From: QYQD01 sp040755415
GTDB taxonomy: Bacteria > Desulfobacterota > QYQD01
Direction of reading: 5' to 3'
Length of the DNA stretch: 9,377 bases
Assembly: GCA_040755415.1 (NCBI GenBank)
Contig: JBFMAZ010000070.1
Span: forward strand, 1-9,377
Positions 1 through 6,111 of this stretch are shown one piece after another. The number at the start of each line of letters is the position of its first letter. The first letter of the stretch is position 1. The position numbers and the translations under genes are program-made. The notes under the pieces are model-generated. The model was given only the letters and a program-made list of their open reading frames with translations, had not been told where the DNA came from and searched no databases.

Positions 1-88
1 TTTTCAAAGGGGGAATGTAGGGGGATCCCCTTTTTCAAAGGGGGAAATGTTTCTCCTCCCTTTGGAAAAGGGAGGTTGGGAGGGATTT
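1..88. repeat. Dispersed palindromic repeat pair downstream of the rep gene
   Basis: The stretch is built from short complementary blocks: a GGGGATCCCC palindrome at 21-30, a CCCCTTT/AAAGGGG hairpin at 27-43 and a CTCCC/GGGAG hairpin spanning 55-75, ending in the motif GGGAGGGATTTT. C-rich/AAAGGG palindromes of this kind are, from memory, frequent intergenic repeats in deltaproteobacterial genomes. The repeat ends about 12 bp from the stop codon of the minus-strand rep gene. On the minus strand the hairpins have no following T-run, so they are not clear terminators. The left edge may be cut by the window. Confidence 0.55.
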
Positions 89-100
89 TAAAATACTTTT

Positions 101-808
101 TCAAACAGCTAAACTGATACTATTTTTCCAATAAAAATGTTTGTCGAGATATCTGTGCAATCTTTTTGTGATCGAATGCCGCCATGACCGCCAGAGGGTC
201 AGGTCGATGTATTTCAGATTGCCGTTTTGAAAGCTATGGAAAAGTCTCTGATTCCAGGCTATGTAGCTGAAGAATGAAAAAGAGCCTTGTTCGCTGTTGT
301 CACCGGGCCTCTTTTTTTTCGGGTTTTCGATCTTGTAGTCGTCGATGATACCAAATCCCGTAGTTGAATAGCTCTTGCTTTTGTTATTCCAAAAGACATT
401 TTCAGCTATGATGCTTACCCCTTTTAGTCTGGCTAAGGATTCCTTGACTCTCTGGTAGCTCTTGCCTTCTTCACGCCAGCCCATGCGTTTGATTATCTCG
501 TAGGCTGAAATAGGCACATTGCGGTTTTCAAAATTTGTCTTCTCTTTCGTGATTTCCAGGAGGCACATGAAGACTTCATCATCCGGACTTACAGGCAACC
601 CGTATTTGTCAGTGCCGGTCACGACCCATTTTCTTTCCACCTGGTTTCCTTTTTCGTCGAGGCCTGTTTCGATTATCTCGATGGTCTTTTTCACAAAGCT
701 TATAGTTTTCTTGTCGGTAAGGAGTGCTATGGGATACTCTGCCAGGTTCAATTCGTCAAGGCCCAAACAAACATTCGGACCGTTTTTTTGAGTTTTCATA
801 ATTTTCAT
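101..808 (-). CDS. RPA-type plasmid replication initiator protein, probably C-terminally truncated
   Basis: This 235-residue protein resembles the replication initiator protein A family (RPA, Pfam PF10134), which binds iterons and starts plasmid replication. Family-like stretches, in order, are DELNLAEYPIALL (18-30), VTGTDKYGLP with DDEV (63-79), GWREEGKSYQRVKESLARL (110-128) and KRLHRYLDKHFYW (215-227). The last motif normally sits inside the winged-helix region and is followed by tens of further residues. Here the frame stops eight residues later, about 12 bp before a dispersed repeat, so the C-terminal part is probably lost. Inserting one T near codon 235 would give a short FEKVF-like extension before another stop, which hints at decay of an originally longer frame. 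The ATG at 806-808 has GAGAG upstream at about 9-nt spacing; an ATG three codons in is an alternative. Iterons and a DnaA box lie 100-200 bp upstream, as expected for such a gene. The family call is firm; activity is doubtful. Confidence 0.8.
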   Translation of the reverse strand: MKIMKTQKNGPNVCLGLDELNLAEYPIALLTDKKTISFVKKTIEIIETGLDEKGNQVERKWVVTGTDKYGLPVSPDDEVFMCLLEITKEKTNFENRNVPISAYEIIKRMGWREEGKSYQRVKESLARLKGVSIIAENVFWNNKSKSYSTTGFGIIDDYKIENPKKKRPGDNSEQGSFSFFSYIAWNQRLFHSFQNGNLKYIDLTLWRSWRHSITKRLHRYLDKHFYWKNSISLAV

Positions 809-823
809 AATCTTTTTCTCTCT

Positions 824-839
824 TAGTTATTAATAACTA
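824..839. promoter_or_regulatory. 16-bp perfect palindrome just upstream of the rep start, candidate operator
   Basis: TAGTTATTAATAACTA is a perfect 16-bp palindrome 15 bp upstream of the rep ATG on the minus strand. It lies where a -10 element could be: a TTGTTT on the minus strand is followed 17 nt later by TAGTTA. Rep proteins often repress their own promoter through an inverted repeat, so an autoregulatory operator is a reasonable reading. The palindrome is observed; the role is inferred. Confidence 0.4.
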
Positions 840-871
840 TCTTGTTGTTGTTTTTTAAACAAACATAACAA

Positions 872-885
872 ACAACATATGTTGT
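872..885. promoter_or_regulatory. 14-bp perfect palindrome between rep and the DnaA box
   Basis: ACAACATATGTTGT is a perfect 14-bp palindrome in the AT-rich segment, followed by GTATACG. It could be a second binding site for the initiator dimer or for another regulator, or part of the DNA-unwinding region. It shares little sequence with the iteron, apart from a TTGTATA string at 882-888 that resembles the start of the iteron. Confidence 0.35.
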
Positions 886-905
886 ATACGAAAAAAACAG
901 GCGTG

Positions 906-914
906 TTATCCACA
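906..914 (+). promoter_or_regulatory. DnaA box
   Basis: TTATCCACA matches the strong DnaA-box consensus exactly. It sits between the AT-rich stretch and the first iteron, 17 bp from the latter, which is a usual position in iteron-plasmid origins. No other perfect box was seen in the upstream region, so this does not look like a multi-box chromosomal oriC. Confidence 0.6.
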
Positions 915-930
915 GCTTACGGCGCCTTTT

Positions 931-1013
931 TTGTATAGAAGCACGGTATTTTTGTATAGAAGCACGGTAATATTTGTACAGAAGCACGGTAATTTCTTGT
1001 ACAGAAGCACGGT
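931..1013 (+). repeat. Four iterons (direct repeats)
   Basis: The 17-bp unit TTGTAYAGAAGCACGGT occurs at 931-947, 952-968, 974-990 and 997-1013. The only variation inside the unit is the Y: T in copies 1 and 2, C in copies 3 and 4. Start-to-start distances are 21, 22 and 23 bp, about two helical turns, so successive Rep molecules would bind nearly the same face of the DNA. The spacers are AT-rich. This is typical of Rep-binding iterons in plasmid origins. Confidence 0.85.
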
Positions 1014-1403
1014 TGCCAGTTTCCAAAATAGGTTAATGCTCGGTATACGGCTGTATAGGACTCTGGTTACTAAGAGGAAAATACTGCTCAGCATCACCTG
1101 CTGGTCAATTGTCCGTACTCGGGGTCTAACTATATAAATTTCCCAAAACGGCGGGAAGGTATGTGAGGGTGACATCAACGGGATTCTTGGCCCTTTTCCT
1201 GAGCGTGGTTGTCTGGTCAGCTCGGTCGCGCCACTACGACAGCAATTTTCAGTTCTCTCCGGGGGCTTTTTTGTTAGTGCTGTATAATCTTTTTCTTGAT
1301 ACGAGAAGAAGTTTTTCCCTTGTCTTGTTCCTTGTTTCCGTGTATTGTTCCCCCAGAGTTCCCCCAATACGTTATAACTTATTGAAACTATTGGCCAGTG
1401 ACA
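1014..1403. other. 390-bp segment without recognisable genes
   Basis: Between the iterons and the tRNA fragment I see no coding frame with family-like sequence. A frame on the + strand starting with GTG at 1163 and a long minus-strand frame starting at 1595 both run through the tRNA fragment, and the minus frame also covers the iterons, so neither is convincing. A TATAAT at 1283-1288 lacks a usable -35 box. The segment may hold an antisense RNA, partition or recombination sites of the element; nothing in it decides between these. Confidence 0.4.
1342..1370. repeat. Paired GTTCCCCC direct repeats inside a 6-bp inverted repeat next to the tRNA fragment
   Basis: GTTCCCCC occurs at 1347-1354 and again at 1358-1365 (11-bp period). 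The pair is bracketed by GTATTG (1342-1347) and CAATAC (1365-1370), which are exact reverse complements. The group lies 34 bp inside the tRNA-Sec fragment, on the presumed element side. Short direct repeats in this place are typical of arm-type sites for tyrosine recombinases; that role is inference. Confidence 0.35.
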
Positions 1404-1430
1404 GGGTTCGATTCCCATGCACTTCCGCCA
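1404..1430 (+). other. 3' fragment of a selenocysteine tRNA gene, candidate attachment site
   Basis: The 27 nt read GGG, T-loop TTCGATT (1407-1413), a 13-nt strand CCCATGCACTTCC (1414-1426), discriminator G (1427) and CCA (1428-1430). Ordinary tRNAs have 12 nt between T-loop and discriminator (5 T-stem + 7 acceptor); 13 nt (5 + 8) is the mark of bacterial tRNA-Sec, and the CTTCCGCCA end matches that of known selC genes. The 5' T-stem keeps only GGG (1404-1406); further left, pairing fails. No anticodon arm, D arm or 5' acceptor strand (expected GGAAGTGC) precedes it. Integrases that use tRNA genes leave exactly such a 3'-end copy at the far boundary. With the tRNA pointing rightward, the element should lie to the left and the intact selC further left, outside the window. 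Confidence 0.65.
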
Positions 1431-1499
1431 ATATAACACCTGAATAAGAGCCGCCTTTTTATTCCTCGCGCCTCTGGGTGCTGGATTTTTTTCCGCTAC

Positions 1500-1527
1500 T
1501 TGACAGGTATGCGAATATATGTTTAAG
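1500..1527 (+). promoter_or_regulatory. Likely promoter of the rpmH operon
   Basis: A perfect -35 box TTGACA (1500-1505) is followed after 16 nt by TTTAAG (1522-1527), a weak match to TATAAT. It lies 67 bp upstream of rpmH and inside the presumed chromosomal side, right of the tRNA-Sec fragment. The -10 assignment is uncertain. Confidence 0.45.
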
Positions 1528-1593
1528 TAATCAACTTTTAATAAGGCACTAAATTGTCTTTTATTCCAATTAGATAGACATGGAGATGGACTC

Positions 1594-1728
1594 ATGAAGA
1601 GAACATTTCAACCCAGTAACATTAGACGTAAGAGGACACATGGGTTCTTAAGTAAGATGAGAACACGAGCCGGGAGAGCGGTAATCAACAGGAGGAGGGC
1701 TAAGCGGCGAAAGCGCCTTACGGTATAG
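1594..1728 (+). CDS. rpmH: 50S ribosomal protein L34
   Basis: This 44-residue, very basic protein belongs to the bL34 family, a late-assembling protein of the large ribosomal subunit that contacts 23S rRNA. It begins MKRTFQPSN and contains the family core RKRTHGF and the Arg/Lys-rich tail RRRAKRRKRLTV. The length is normal for the family. ATG 1594 is preceded by GGAGATGGA (1582-1590), a good ribosome binding site. It heads the cluster, as is usual when rpmH is followed by rnpA. Residue 10 is Ile where most relatives have Arg or Lys, a minor variation. Confidence 0.97.
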   Translation: MKRTFQPSNIRRKRTHGFLSKMRTRAGRAVINRRRAKRRKRLTV

Positions 1729-1774
1729 CGGCTATTAAAGTCAACTGAGAAAAACGTTGGTGGCGTATCAAGAT

Positions 1775-2119
1775 ATGGGAGGGTATGCGCTCAGGAAAGT
1801 TGACAGGGTACGCAGAAGACAAGATTATCTTGCTGCATACAAATCAGGTAAGCGTATCGCAACCCAACATTTTATTATCATTGTCCGGCCCAATAACCTC
1901 GGGATACCTCGCATGGGTATAGCTATTAGCGGTAAAATAAAAGGTGCAGTAAGGCGCAACAGGATGAAGCGGTTAATAAGAGAGTTTTTTCGCCTGCATA
2001 AATCCTGTTTGCCACCTTCAAGTGACTATATTTTCTCGGTCAGAAGGATGCCGTCGAGGCTTGCATACCCGGATATTGAGCATGAGCTGAAGAAATTGCC
2101 TTTACTTCGAACATGTTAA
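1775..2119 (+). CDS. rnpA: Ribonuclease P protein component
   Basis: This is the protein subunit of RNase P, which helps the catalytic RNA remove 5' leaders from tRNA precursors. The sequence has the N-terminal VRRRQDYLAAYKSGKR segment, a central strand region and the diagnostic RNR-type helix with RRNRMKRLIREFFR. From ATG 1775 it has 114 residues, within the usual 110-125. The frame stays open to TTG 1757 and GTG 1760, but family members begin a few residues before the first basic helix, which favours the ATG; a GGTGG at 1759-1763 is a distant ribosome binding site. Its stop codon overlaps the yidD start by 7 bp, indicating translational coupling. Confidence 0.93.
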   Translation: MGGYALRKVDRVRRRQDYLAAYKSGKRIATQHFIIIVRPNNLGIPRMGIAISGKIKGAVRRNRMKRLIREFFRLHKSCLPPSSDYIFSVRRMPSRLAYPDIEHELKKLPLLRTC

Positions 2120-2334
2120 AGAAATTATGTATCGCAATAATCAGGCTGTATCAGTACCTTATTTCTCCTGTCTTAAAACCCTCCTGCCGGTTTATACCGA
2201 CCTGTTCTCAGTACGCCGTTGAAGCTATAGAACATTATGGGCTGGCGAAGGGAATTCTCAAGGCCGGCATACGGATTCTAAGGTGTCATCCCTTCCATAG
2301 GGGTGGGTACGACCCCGTAGTTAGAGAAAAATAG
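2113..2334 (+). CDS. yidD: Membrane protein insertion efficiency factor YidD
   Basis: This 73-residue protein belongs to the YidD (DUF37) family, a small inner-membrane-associated factor that assists YidC-dependent insertion. It carries the N-terminal amphipathic helix LCIAIIRLYQYLISP and the conserved Cys-containing motifs CRFIPTCSQYA and RCHPFHRGGYDPV. Length and composition are typical. The start overlaps the end of rnpA, and yidC follows 29 bp later, the classic arrangement that points to joint work with YidC. Confidence 0.95.
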   Translation: MLKKLCIAIIRLYQYLISPVLKPSCRFIPTCSQYAVEAIEHYGLAKGILKAGIRILRCHPFHRGGYDPVVREK

Positions 2335-2363
2335 GCGACCTTATTCACTGGAGAAGATAATAC

Positions 2364-3998
2364 ATGGACCGCAGAACTGTTTTTGCCGTAGTCTTATCTA
2401 TACTTACTTTAGTAATATACCAATATTTTTTTGCCGAACGGCCTAAAACACAGGAAACACCTCCGGCAAAGTCAGGGGTGCAGCCTGCTCCTGCCCAAAG
2501 CCGGCCCACTGTTCAGCCTGTTCCTGGGCCGCTGAAACCATCTGAGAGCGCGGCCGTTGATATTTCCTCGGCCAAAGATATTATTGTTTCCACAAATCTT
2601 TATGAGGCTACCCTTACCGAATTTGGCGGGCGCCTCAAGAGTTTTAAACTGAATAAATACAGAGAGAGTCTGGACAAAAAATCTCCGCCTAAAGAGCTGA
2701 TTAAAGTAGATCAGCCCGCTTACCTTCCTCTGGGGATGAGTTTCCCCGGCGGACTCCTTCCGCAGGTGGAGAATGCCGTATTTAAGGCTGACCGCTATAC
2801 TATAGACCTTGATTCGAAAAACAATCAGGCCACCCTTTCACTGGCTTATGTTTCTCCCGGGGGCTGGCAGTACATAAGAAAATATACCTTTTATAACGAT
2901 ACATATAAGATAGACCTCGAGGTGACGATTTTTAACCCGACTACCCAGCCGGTGCGTGAAGACGTGTCTCTAGCCCTGATTAACCGTCCTTATGACAAAG
3001 ACAACGGCTATACCTTTAATGGCCCGGCCGCTTATGTCAATGATAACCTGGAAGAGATAGAGGCCAAAAAATTGAAGGAGGACAGGACCCTTAATGGCAA
3101 GGTGTCCTGGGTGGCCTATGAGGATAGATACTTTATATCTGCTATTGTCCCGCGGGTCGTGGAATCAGGTTATGTGAGGATGTCGAAAGTAAGGGAGAAC
3201 GTTACCCTCACCTCCTTTACTTATCCCTCGGTGGTTATCCCGGCCCAAAAGCAGACCACTCTGAATTATCATCTATATTTAGGTCCTAAAGACCTCTCTT
3301 CTCTCAAACCATTGGGCCTGAAACTGGAAAAATCTATTAATTTTGGCTGGTTTGACATCATTGCCAAGCCCCTGTTGTTTACATTAAACATTTTTGACCG
3401 TTTTACCCATAATTATGGGATAGCTATTATATTACTGACCGCTTTAATCAAGGTGATCTTCTGGCCCCTTACGCACAAGAGCTATCATTCCATGAAAGAG
3501 ATGCAAAAACTGCAGCCCAAGATGGCCAAGATTCGTGAAAAGTATAAAAATGATAAACAGAAGATGAACGAAGAGCTTATGGCCCTTTATAAAACATACA
3601 AGATCAATCCACTAGGGGGCTGTTTACCCATGTTACTCCAGATCCCGGTCTTTTTTGCCCTCTATAAACTGCTCCTGAACGCGATAGAACTGCGCCATGC
3701 CCCGTTTGCGCTGTGGATAGATGATCTATCGGCACCGGACCGGCTGCCGGTAGGTTTTGATATACCTTATGTGGGCGGATTACCGGTCTTGACCATTTTT
3801 ATGGGGGCATCCATGTTTATCCAGCAGAAGATGACCCCTGCTACCGGCGACCCGGTTCAAGCCAAGATAATGTTGCTCCTGCCGGTCATCTTTACCTTTT
3901 TGTTTGTCAATTTCCCTGCCGGCCTGGTCTTATACTGGCTGGTTAACAATATTCTATCCATTGGTCAGCAGTACTATATCAACAAGAAGGCTGTATGA
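2364..3998 (+). CDS. yidC: Membrane protein insertase YidC
   Basis: YidC inserts and folds proteins in the inner membrane, alone or with SecYEG. The 544-residue protein shows the Gram-negative plan: an N-terminal membrane segment (about 5-23, after MDRRT), a Pro-rich linker (about 28-60), a large periplasmic domain (to about 330) and then the conserved insertase core. The core holds a membrane segment with ALIKVIFWPLTHKSYHSMKE, the cytoplasmic coiled-coil hairpin LQPKMAKIREKYKND, NPLGGCLPMLLQIPVFFALY and the last membrane helices around LLPVIFTFLFVNFPAGLVLYW. The basic residue of the hydrophilic groove, Arg366 in E. coli, aligns with Lys363 here. GGAGAA at 2350-2355 is the ribosome binding site. 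The C-terminal tail is short. Confidence 0.97.
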   Translation: MDRRTVFAVVLSILTLVIYQYFFAERPKTQETPPAKSGVQPAPAQSRPTVQPVPGPLKPSESAAVDISSAKDIIVSTNLYEATLTEFGGRLKSFKLNKYRESLDKKSPPKELIKVDQPAYLPLGMSFPGGLLPQVENAVFKADRYTIDLDSKNNQATLSLAYVSPGGWQYIRKYTFYNDTYKIDLEVTIFNPTTQPVREDVSLALINRPYDKDNGYTFNGPAAYVNDNLEEIEAKKLKEDRTLNGKVSWVAYEDRYFISAIVPRVVESGYVRMSKVRENVTLTSFTYPSVVIPAQKQTTLNYHLYLGPKDLSSLKPLGLKLEKSINFGWFDIIAKPLLFTLNIFDRFTHNYGIAIILLTALIKVIFWPLTHKSYHSMKEMQKLQPKMAKIREKYKNDKQKMNEELMALYKTYKINPLGGCLPMLLQIPVFFALYKLLLNAIELRHAPFALWIDDLSAPDRLPVGFDIPYVGGLPVLTIFMGASMFIQQKMTPATGDPVQAKIMLLLPVIFTFLFVNFPAGLVLYWLVNNILSIGQQYYINKKAV

Positions 3999-4013
3999 TA
4001 AGCGGGGGTTCGC

Positions 4014-4685
4014 ATGTCAGAACGTATATTTGAAGGAAAAACAGTAGAAGAAGCCATAGAATCAGCCTGTCAGGAGTTGGGTCTCCCCCGGGAACGTTTA
4101 AATATCGAGGTAATTTCTACCGGGTCAAGCGGTGTGTTTGGTCTGGGTTTGAAAAAGGCAAAGGTTCGGGTCAGCGTCCCGGCTCCGGAAGCGCGGCCCG
4201 AGGAGCCTGGTATAGAGAAGATTGATCCGAAGCAGATATTGCAAGAATTGATTACCTTGCTCAATTTTGACCTGACCGTAGAAAGCAGCACTGAGAATGG
4301 GTTCGAAGTCCTTAACCTCCGGGGTAAGGATGCGGGGCTCCTTATTGGTAAACAGGGGCAGACCATTAATGCCTTGCAGTATCTCTTAAATAAGATGCTC
4401 AGCAAGGCATCCGGAGAAAAAATTCAGGTGGTTTTGGACTGTGAAGGTTACCGGGAGAGGCGAAAGGCTTATCTTACCGAGATGGCCATGCGTCTTAAAG
4501 AGAGAGTCCAGAAAACGGGAAAATCATTCCATACAGACCTGCTTAATGCTGCGGACAGGCGCGCCATACATCTCGCCCTGCAAAATGACCCGGTCGTCAA
4601 GACCAAAAGTATAGGGGATGGGCTGTTAAAAAAGGTTGCTGTCTATGCGCGGGAGCGGGGAAAAGCAAAGGGTGTGTCTCGTTAA
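4014..4685 (+). CDS. jag: Jag/KhpB-type RNA-binding protein
   Basis: This 223-residue protein has the three-part Jag (KhpB) plan. An N-terminal Jag_N domain (about 2-53) includes FEGKTVEEAI and GSSGVFGLGLKKAKV. A KH-like domain has the GKQG loop at 112-115 followed by TINALQYLLNKM. A C-terminal R3H domain carries the RxxxH motif at Arg182-His186. The family binds RNA; in Gram-positives it acts with KhpA in cell-division control, and its target here is unknown. It starts 15 bp after yidC and is followed closely by mnmE, the usual order in deltaproteobacteria and Firmicutes. A short acidic Pro-rich linker (about 54-75) joins Jag_N to the rest. Confidence 0.93.
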   Translation: MSERIFEGKTVEEAIESACQELGLPRERLNIEVISTGSSGVFGLGLKKAKVRVSVPAPEARPEEPGIEKIDPKQILQELITLLNFDLTVESSTENGFEVLNLRGKDAGLLIGKQGQTINALQYLLNKMLSKASGEKIQVVLDCEGYRERRKAYLTEMAMRLKERVQKTGKSFHTDLLNAADRRAIHLALQNDPVVKTKSIGDGLLKKVAVYARERGKAKGVSR

Positions 4686-4714
4686 GTGCCCTGCTTAAAT
4701 TTTTGGTCCCATAT

Positions 4715-6100
4715 ATGTATCGTCATGGGGATACCATAGCGGCTATAGCCACGCCGGTAGGCGCAGGTGGTATCGGGATAATTAAAATCAGCGGTCCCCG
4801 GGCCGAAGACATAGTTCGTAATATCTTCCGGCCCTGTAAACCCATCGCTCACCTCCAGAGTCATCACCTCTATTACGGACACATCGTTGATCCGGCAAAC
4901 GGAGAGGTCATAGACGAGGTCCTCCTTGCCGTGATGCGCCGTCCGCATACCTACACGCGCGAAGACGTGGCCGAGATAAACTGCCACAGCGGCTATATCA
5001 TCCTGCAGAGAATCCTTTCTGTGGTTTTGGCCTGCGGTGCCCGCCTGGCTGAGCCGGGTGAGTTCACCAAACGGGCCTTCCTGAACGGCCGGATCGACCT
5101 TACACAGGCCGAGGCAGTTATGGAGAGTATCGCGGCGCGGACGCGCCACGGCCTCAAGCTGGCCACCGGCCAGCTCATGGGCGGACTTGCGGAGCAGGTT
5201 AATATTATAAAGAACGGCCTACTGGATGCGCTGGCTGTCCTGGAAGTGGCCATAGACTTTCCGGAGGAGGATGTGGAGATTGTGGAGGCCGAAAAACTGG
5301 CCTCCCGATTGGAAGGCGAGGTGGTCAAACCCATCCAGGCCCTCCTGGCTTCTTACGAACAGGGGAGGGTTTACCGGGAAGGAGTCACGGTGGCCATAAT
5401 GGGCAGGCCCAATGTTGGCAAATCCAGCCTGCTAAATACCCTGCTGGAGGAGGAAAGGGCCATTGTTACGGCCATACCCGGGACGACCCGGGATATTATT
5501 GAAGAGCTTTTAAACGTGCAGGGGATTCCGGTTAAGATTATTGATACCGCCGGCCTCCGGGAGGCACGCGATGAGATAGAGGGGATTGGCATAAAACTGA
5601 CCCGAAAGCGTATAGCCGGGGCTGATCTGCTCCTTTTCGTGATAGACGGTAGTGCGGAATTAAGCCCGGAGGATTATGAGATTTATAACTCTATCCGGGA
5701 GAAATCCTTCATTATCGTAGTCAACAAGATGGACCTTGGTGTGAGGCTGGATCCCGATTACATCCGCAACTCTTTCACCTCCGGAGACCTCGTGGTGATT
5801 TCCGCCCTCCGGGGGACGAATCTGGATAAACTCAAAGAGGCTATTTTTGCGGCTGTGGTCGGAGGCGCAACGGATATGCCGGATACCGCCATTGTCCCCA
5901 ACGCCCGGCAATATGCGGCCCTGACCCTGACCCTGCCTTTTATTTACCAGGCGCGGGAGAACCTCCTTAAGGGGGTCACGCCGGATATAGTAGCTATCGA
6001 TATTCAGGAGGCCTTGCAATGCCTGGGTGAAATCACGGGGCAGACCACACCGGAAGACGTCCTGGATCGTATCTTCAGTCAGTTCTGCATCGGCAAATAG
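4715..6100 (+). CDS. mnmE: tRNA modification GTPase MnmE (TrmE)
   Basis: MnmE acts with MnmG (not in this window) to place a carboxymethylaminomethyl-type group at C5 of wobble uridine in certain tRNAs. From ATG 4715 the protein has 461 residues. The N-terminal folate-binding domain starts DTIAAIATPVGAGGIGIIKISG and contains AEPGEFTKRAFLNGRIDLTQAEAV. The G domain inserted in the helical domain has all four motifs: GRPNVGKS (230-237), PGTTRD (255-260), DTAG (277-280) and NKMD (340 is Asp). It ends in the conserved C-terminal CIGK (458-461), whose Cys is needed for modification. An in-frame TTG at 4703 would add four residues. Neither start has a clear Shine-Dalgarno sequence, so translation may depend on the upstream jag, whose stop is 29 bp away. 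Confidence 0.97.
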   Translation: MYRHGDTIAAIATPVGAGGIGIIKISGPRAEDIVRNIFRPCKPIAHLQSHHLYYGHIVDPANGEVIDEVLLAVMRRPHTYTREDVAEINCHSGYIILQRILSVVLACGARLAEPGEFTKRAFLNGRIDLTQAEAVMESIAARTRHGLKLATGQLMGGLAEQVNIIKNGLLDALAVLEVAIDFPEEDVEIVEAEKLASRLEGEVVKPIQALLASYEQGRVYREGVTVAIMGRPNVGKSSLLNTLLEEERAIVTAIPGTTRDIIEELLNVQGIPVKIIDTAGLREARDEIEGIGIKLTRKRIAGADLLLFVIDGSAELSPEDYEIYNSIREKSFIIVVNKMDLGVRLDPDYIRNSFTSGDLVVISALRGTNLDKLKEAIFAAVVGGATDMPDTAIVPNARQYAALTLTLPFIYQARENLLKGVTPDIVAIDIQEALQCLGEITGQTTPEDVLDRIFSQFCIGK

Positions 6101-6111
6101 CAATATTGTCA

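Larger units (their letters stand above)
809..1013. other. Candidate plasmid-type replication origin (oriV)
   Basis: This block combines four elements: an AT-rich stretch (about 809-900, with runs of A and T), one perfect DnaA box (906-914), four directly repeated iterons (931-1013) and a divergent Rep gene immediately beside it. This is the standard organisation of theta-type iteron plasmids, in which Rep binds the iterons and DnaA helps open the AT-rich region. The sequence shows the parts; origin activity is inferred. The open frames crossing this block on either strand translate the iterons into repeated VLLYK or ASIQK strings and are not genes. Confidence 0.65.

Noticed and set aside
823..1026. 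A 67-residue minus-strand frame upstream of the rep gene
   Set aside because: Half of it is a translation of the iterons (ASIQK repeats) and the rest covers the AT-rich region and palindromes.
1281..1288. Perfect TATAAT preceded by TG, promoter-like
   Set aside because: No acceptable -35 box lies at 16-18 nt, the upstream sequence at that distance is G-rich, and no gene follows before the tRNA fragment.
1347..1365. Could the GTTCCCCC repeats be the start of a CRISPR array?
   Set aside because: The units are only 8 bp, two in number and 3 bp apart, with no spacer-like sequences.
1163..1447. A 94-residue + strand frame with a hydrophobic, signal-like start
   Set aside because: It begins at a GTG and reads straight through the tRNA-Sec fragment. 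Its composition after the first 20 residues is not protein-like.
906..1595. A 229-residue minus-strand open frame across the origin region
   Set aside because: It runs through the iterons (giving repeated VLLYK strings), the unassigned segment and the tRNA-Sec fragment, and starts inside the rpmH leader. No family-like sequence was seen.
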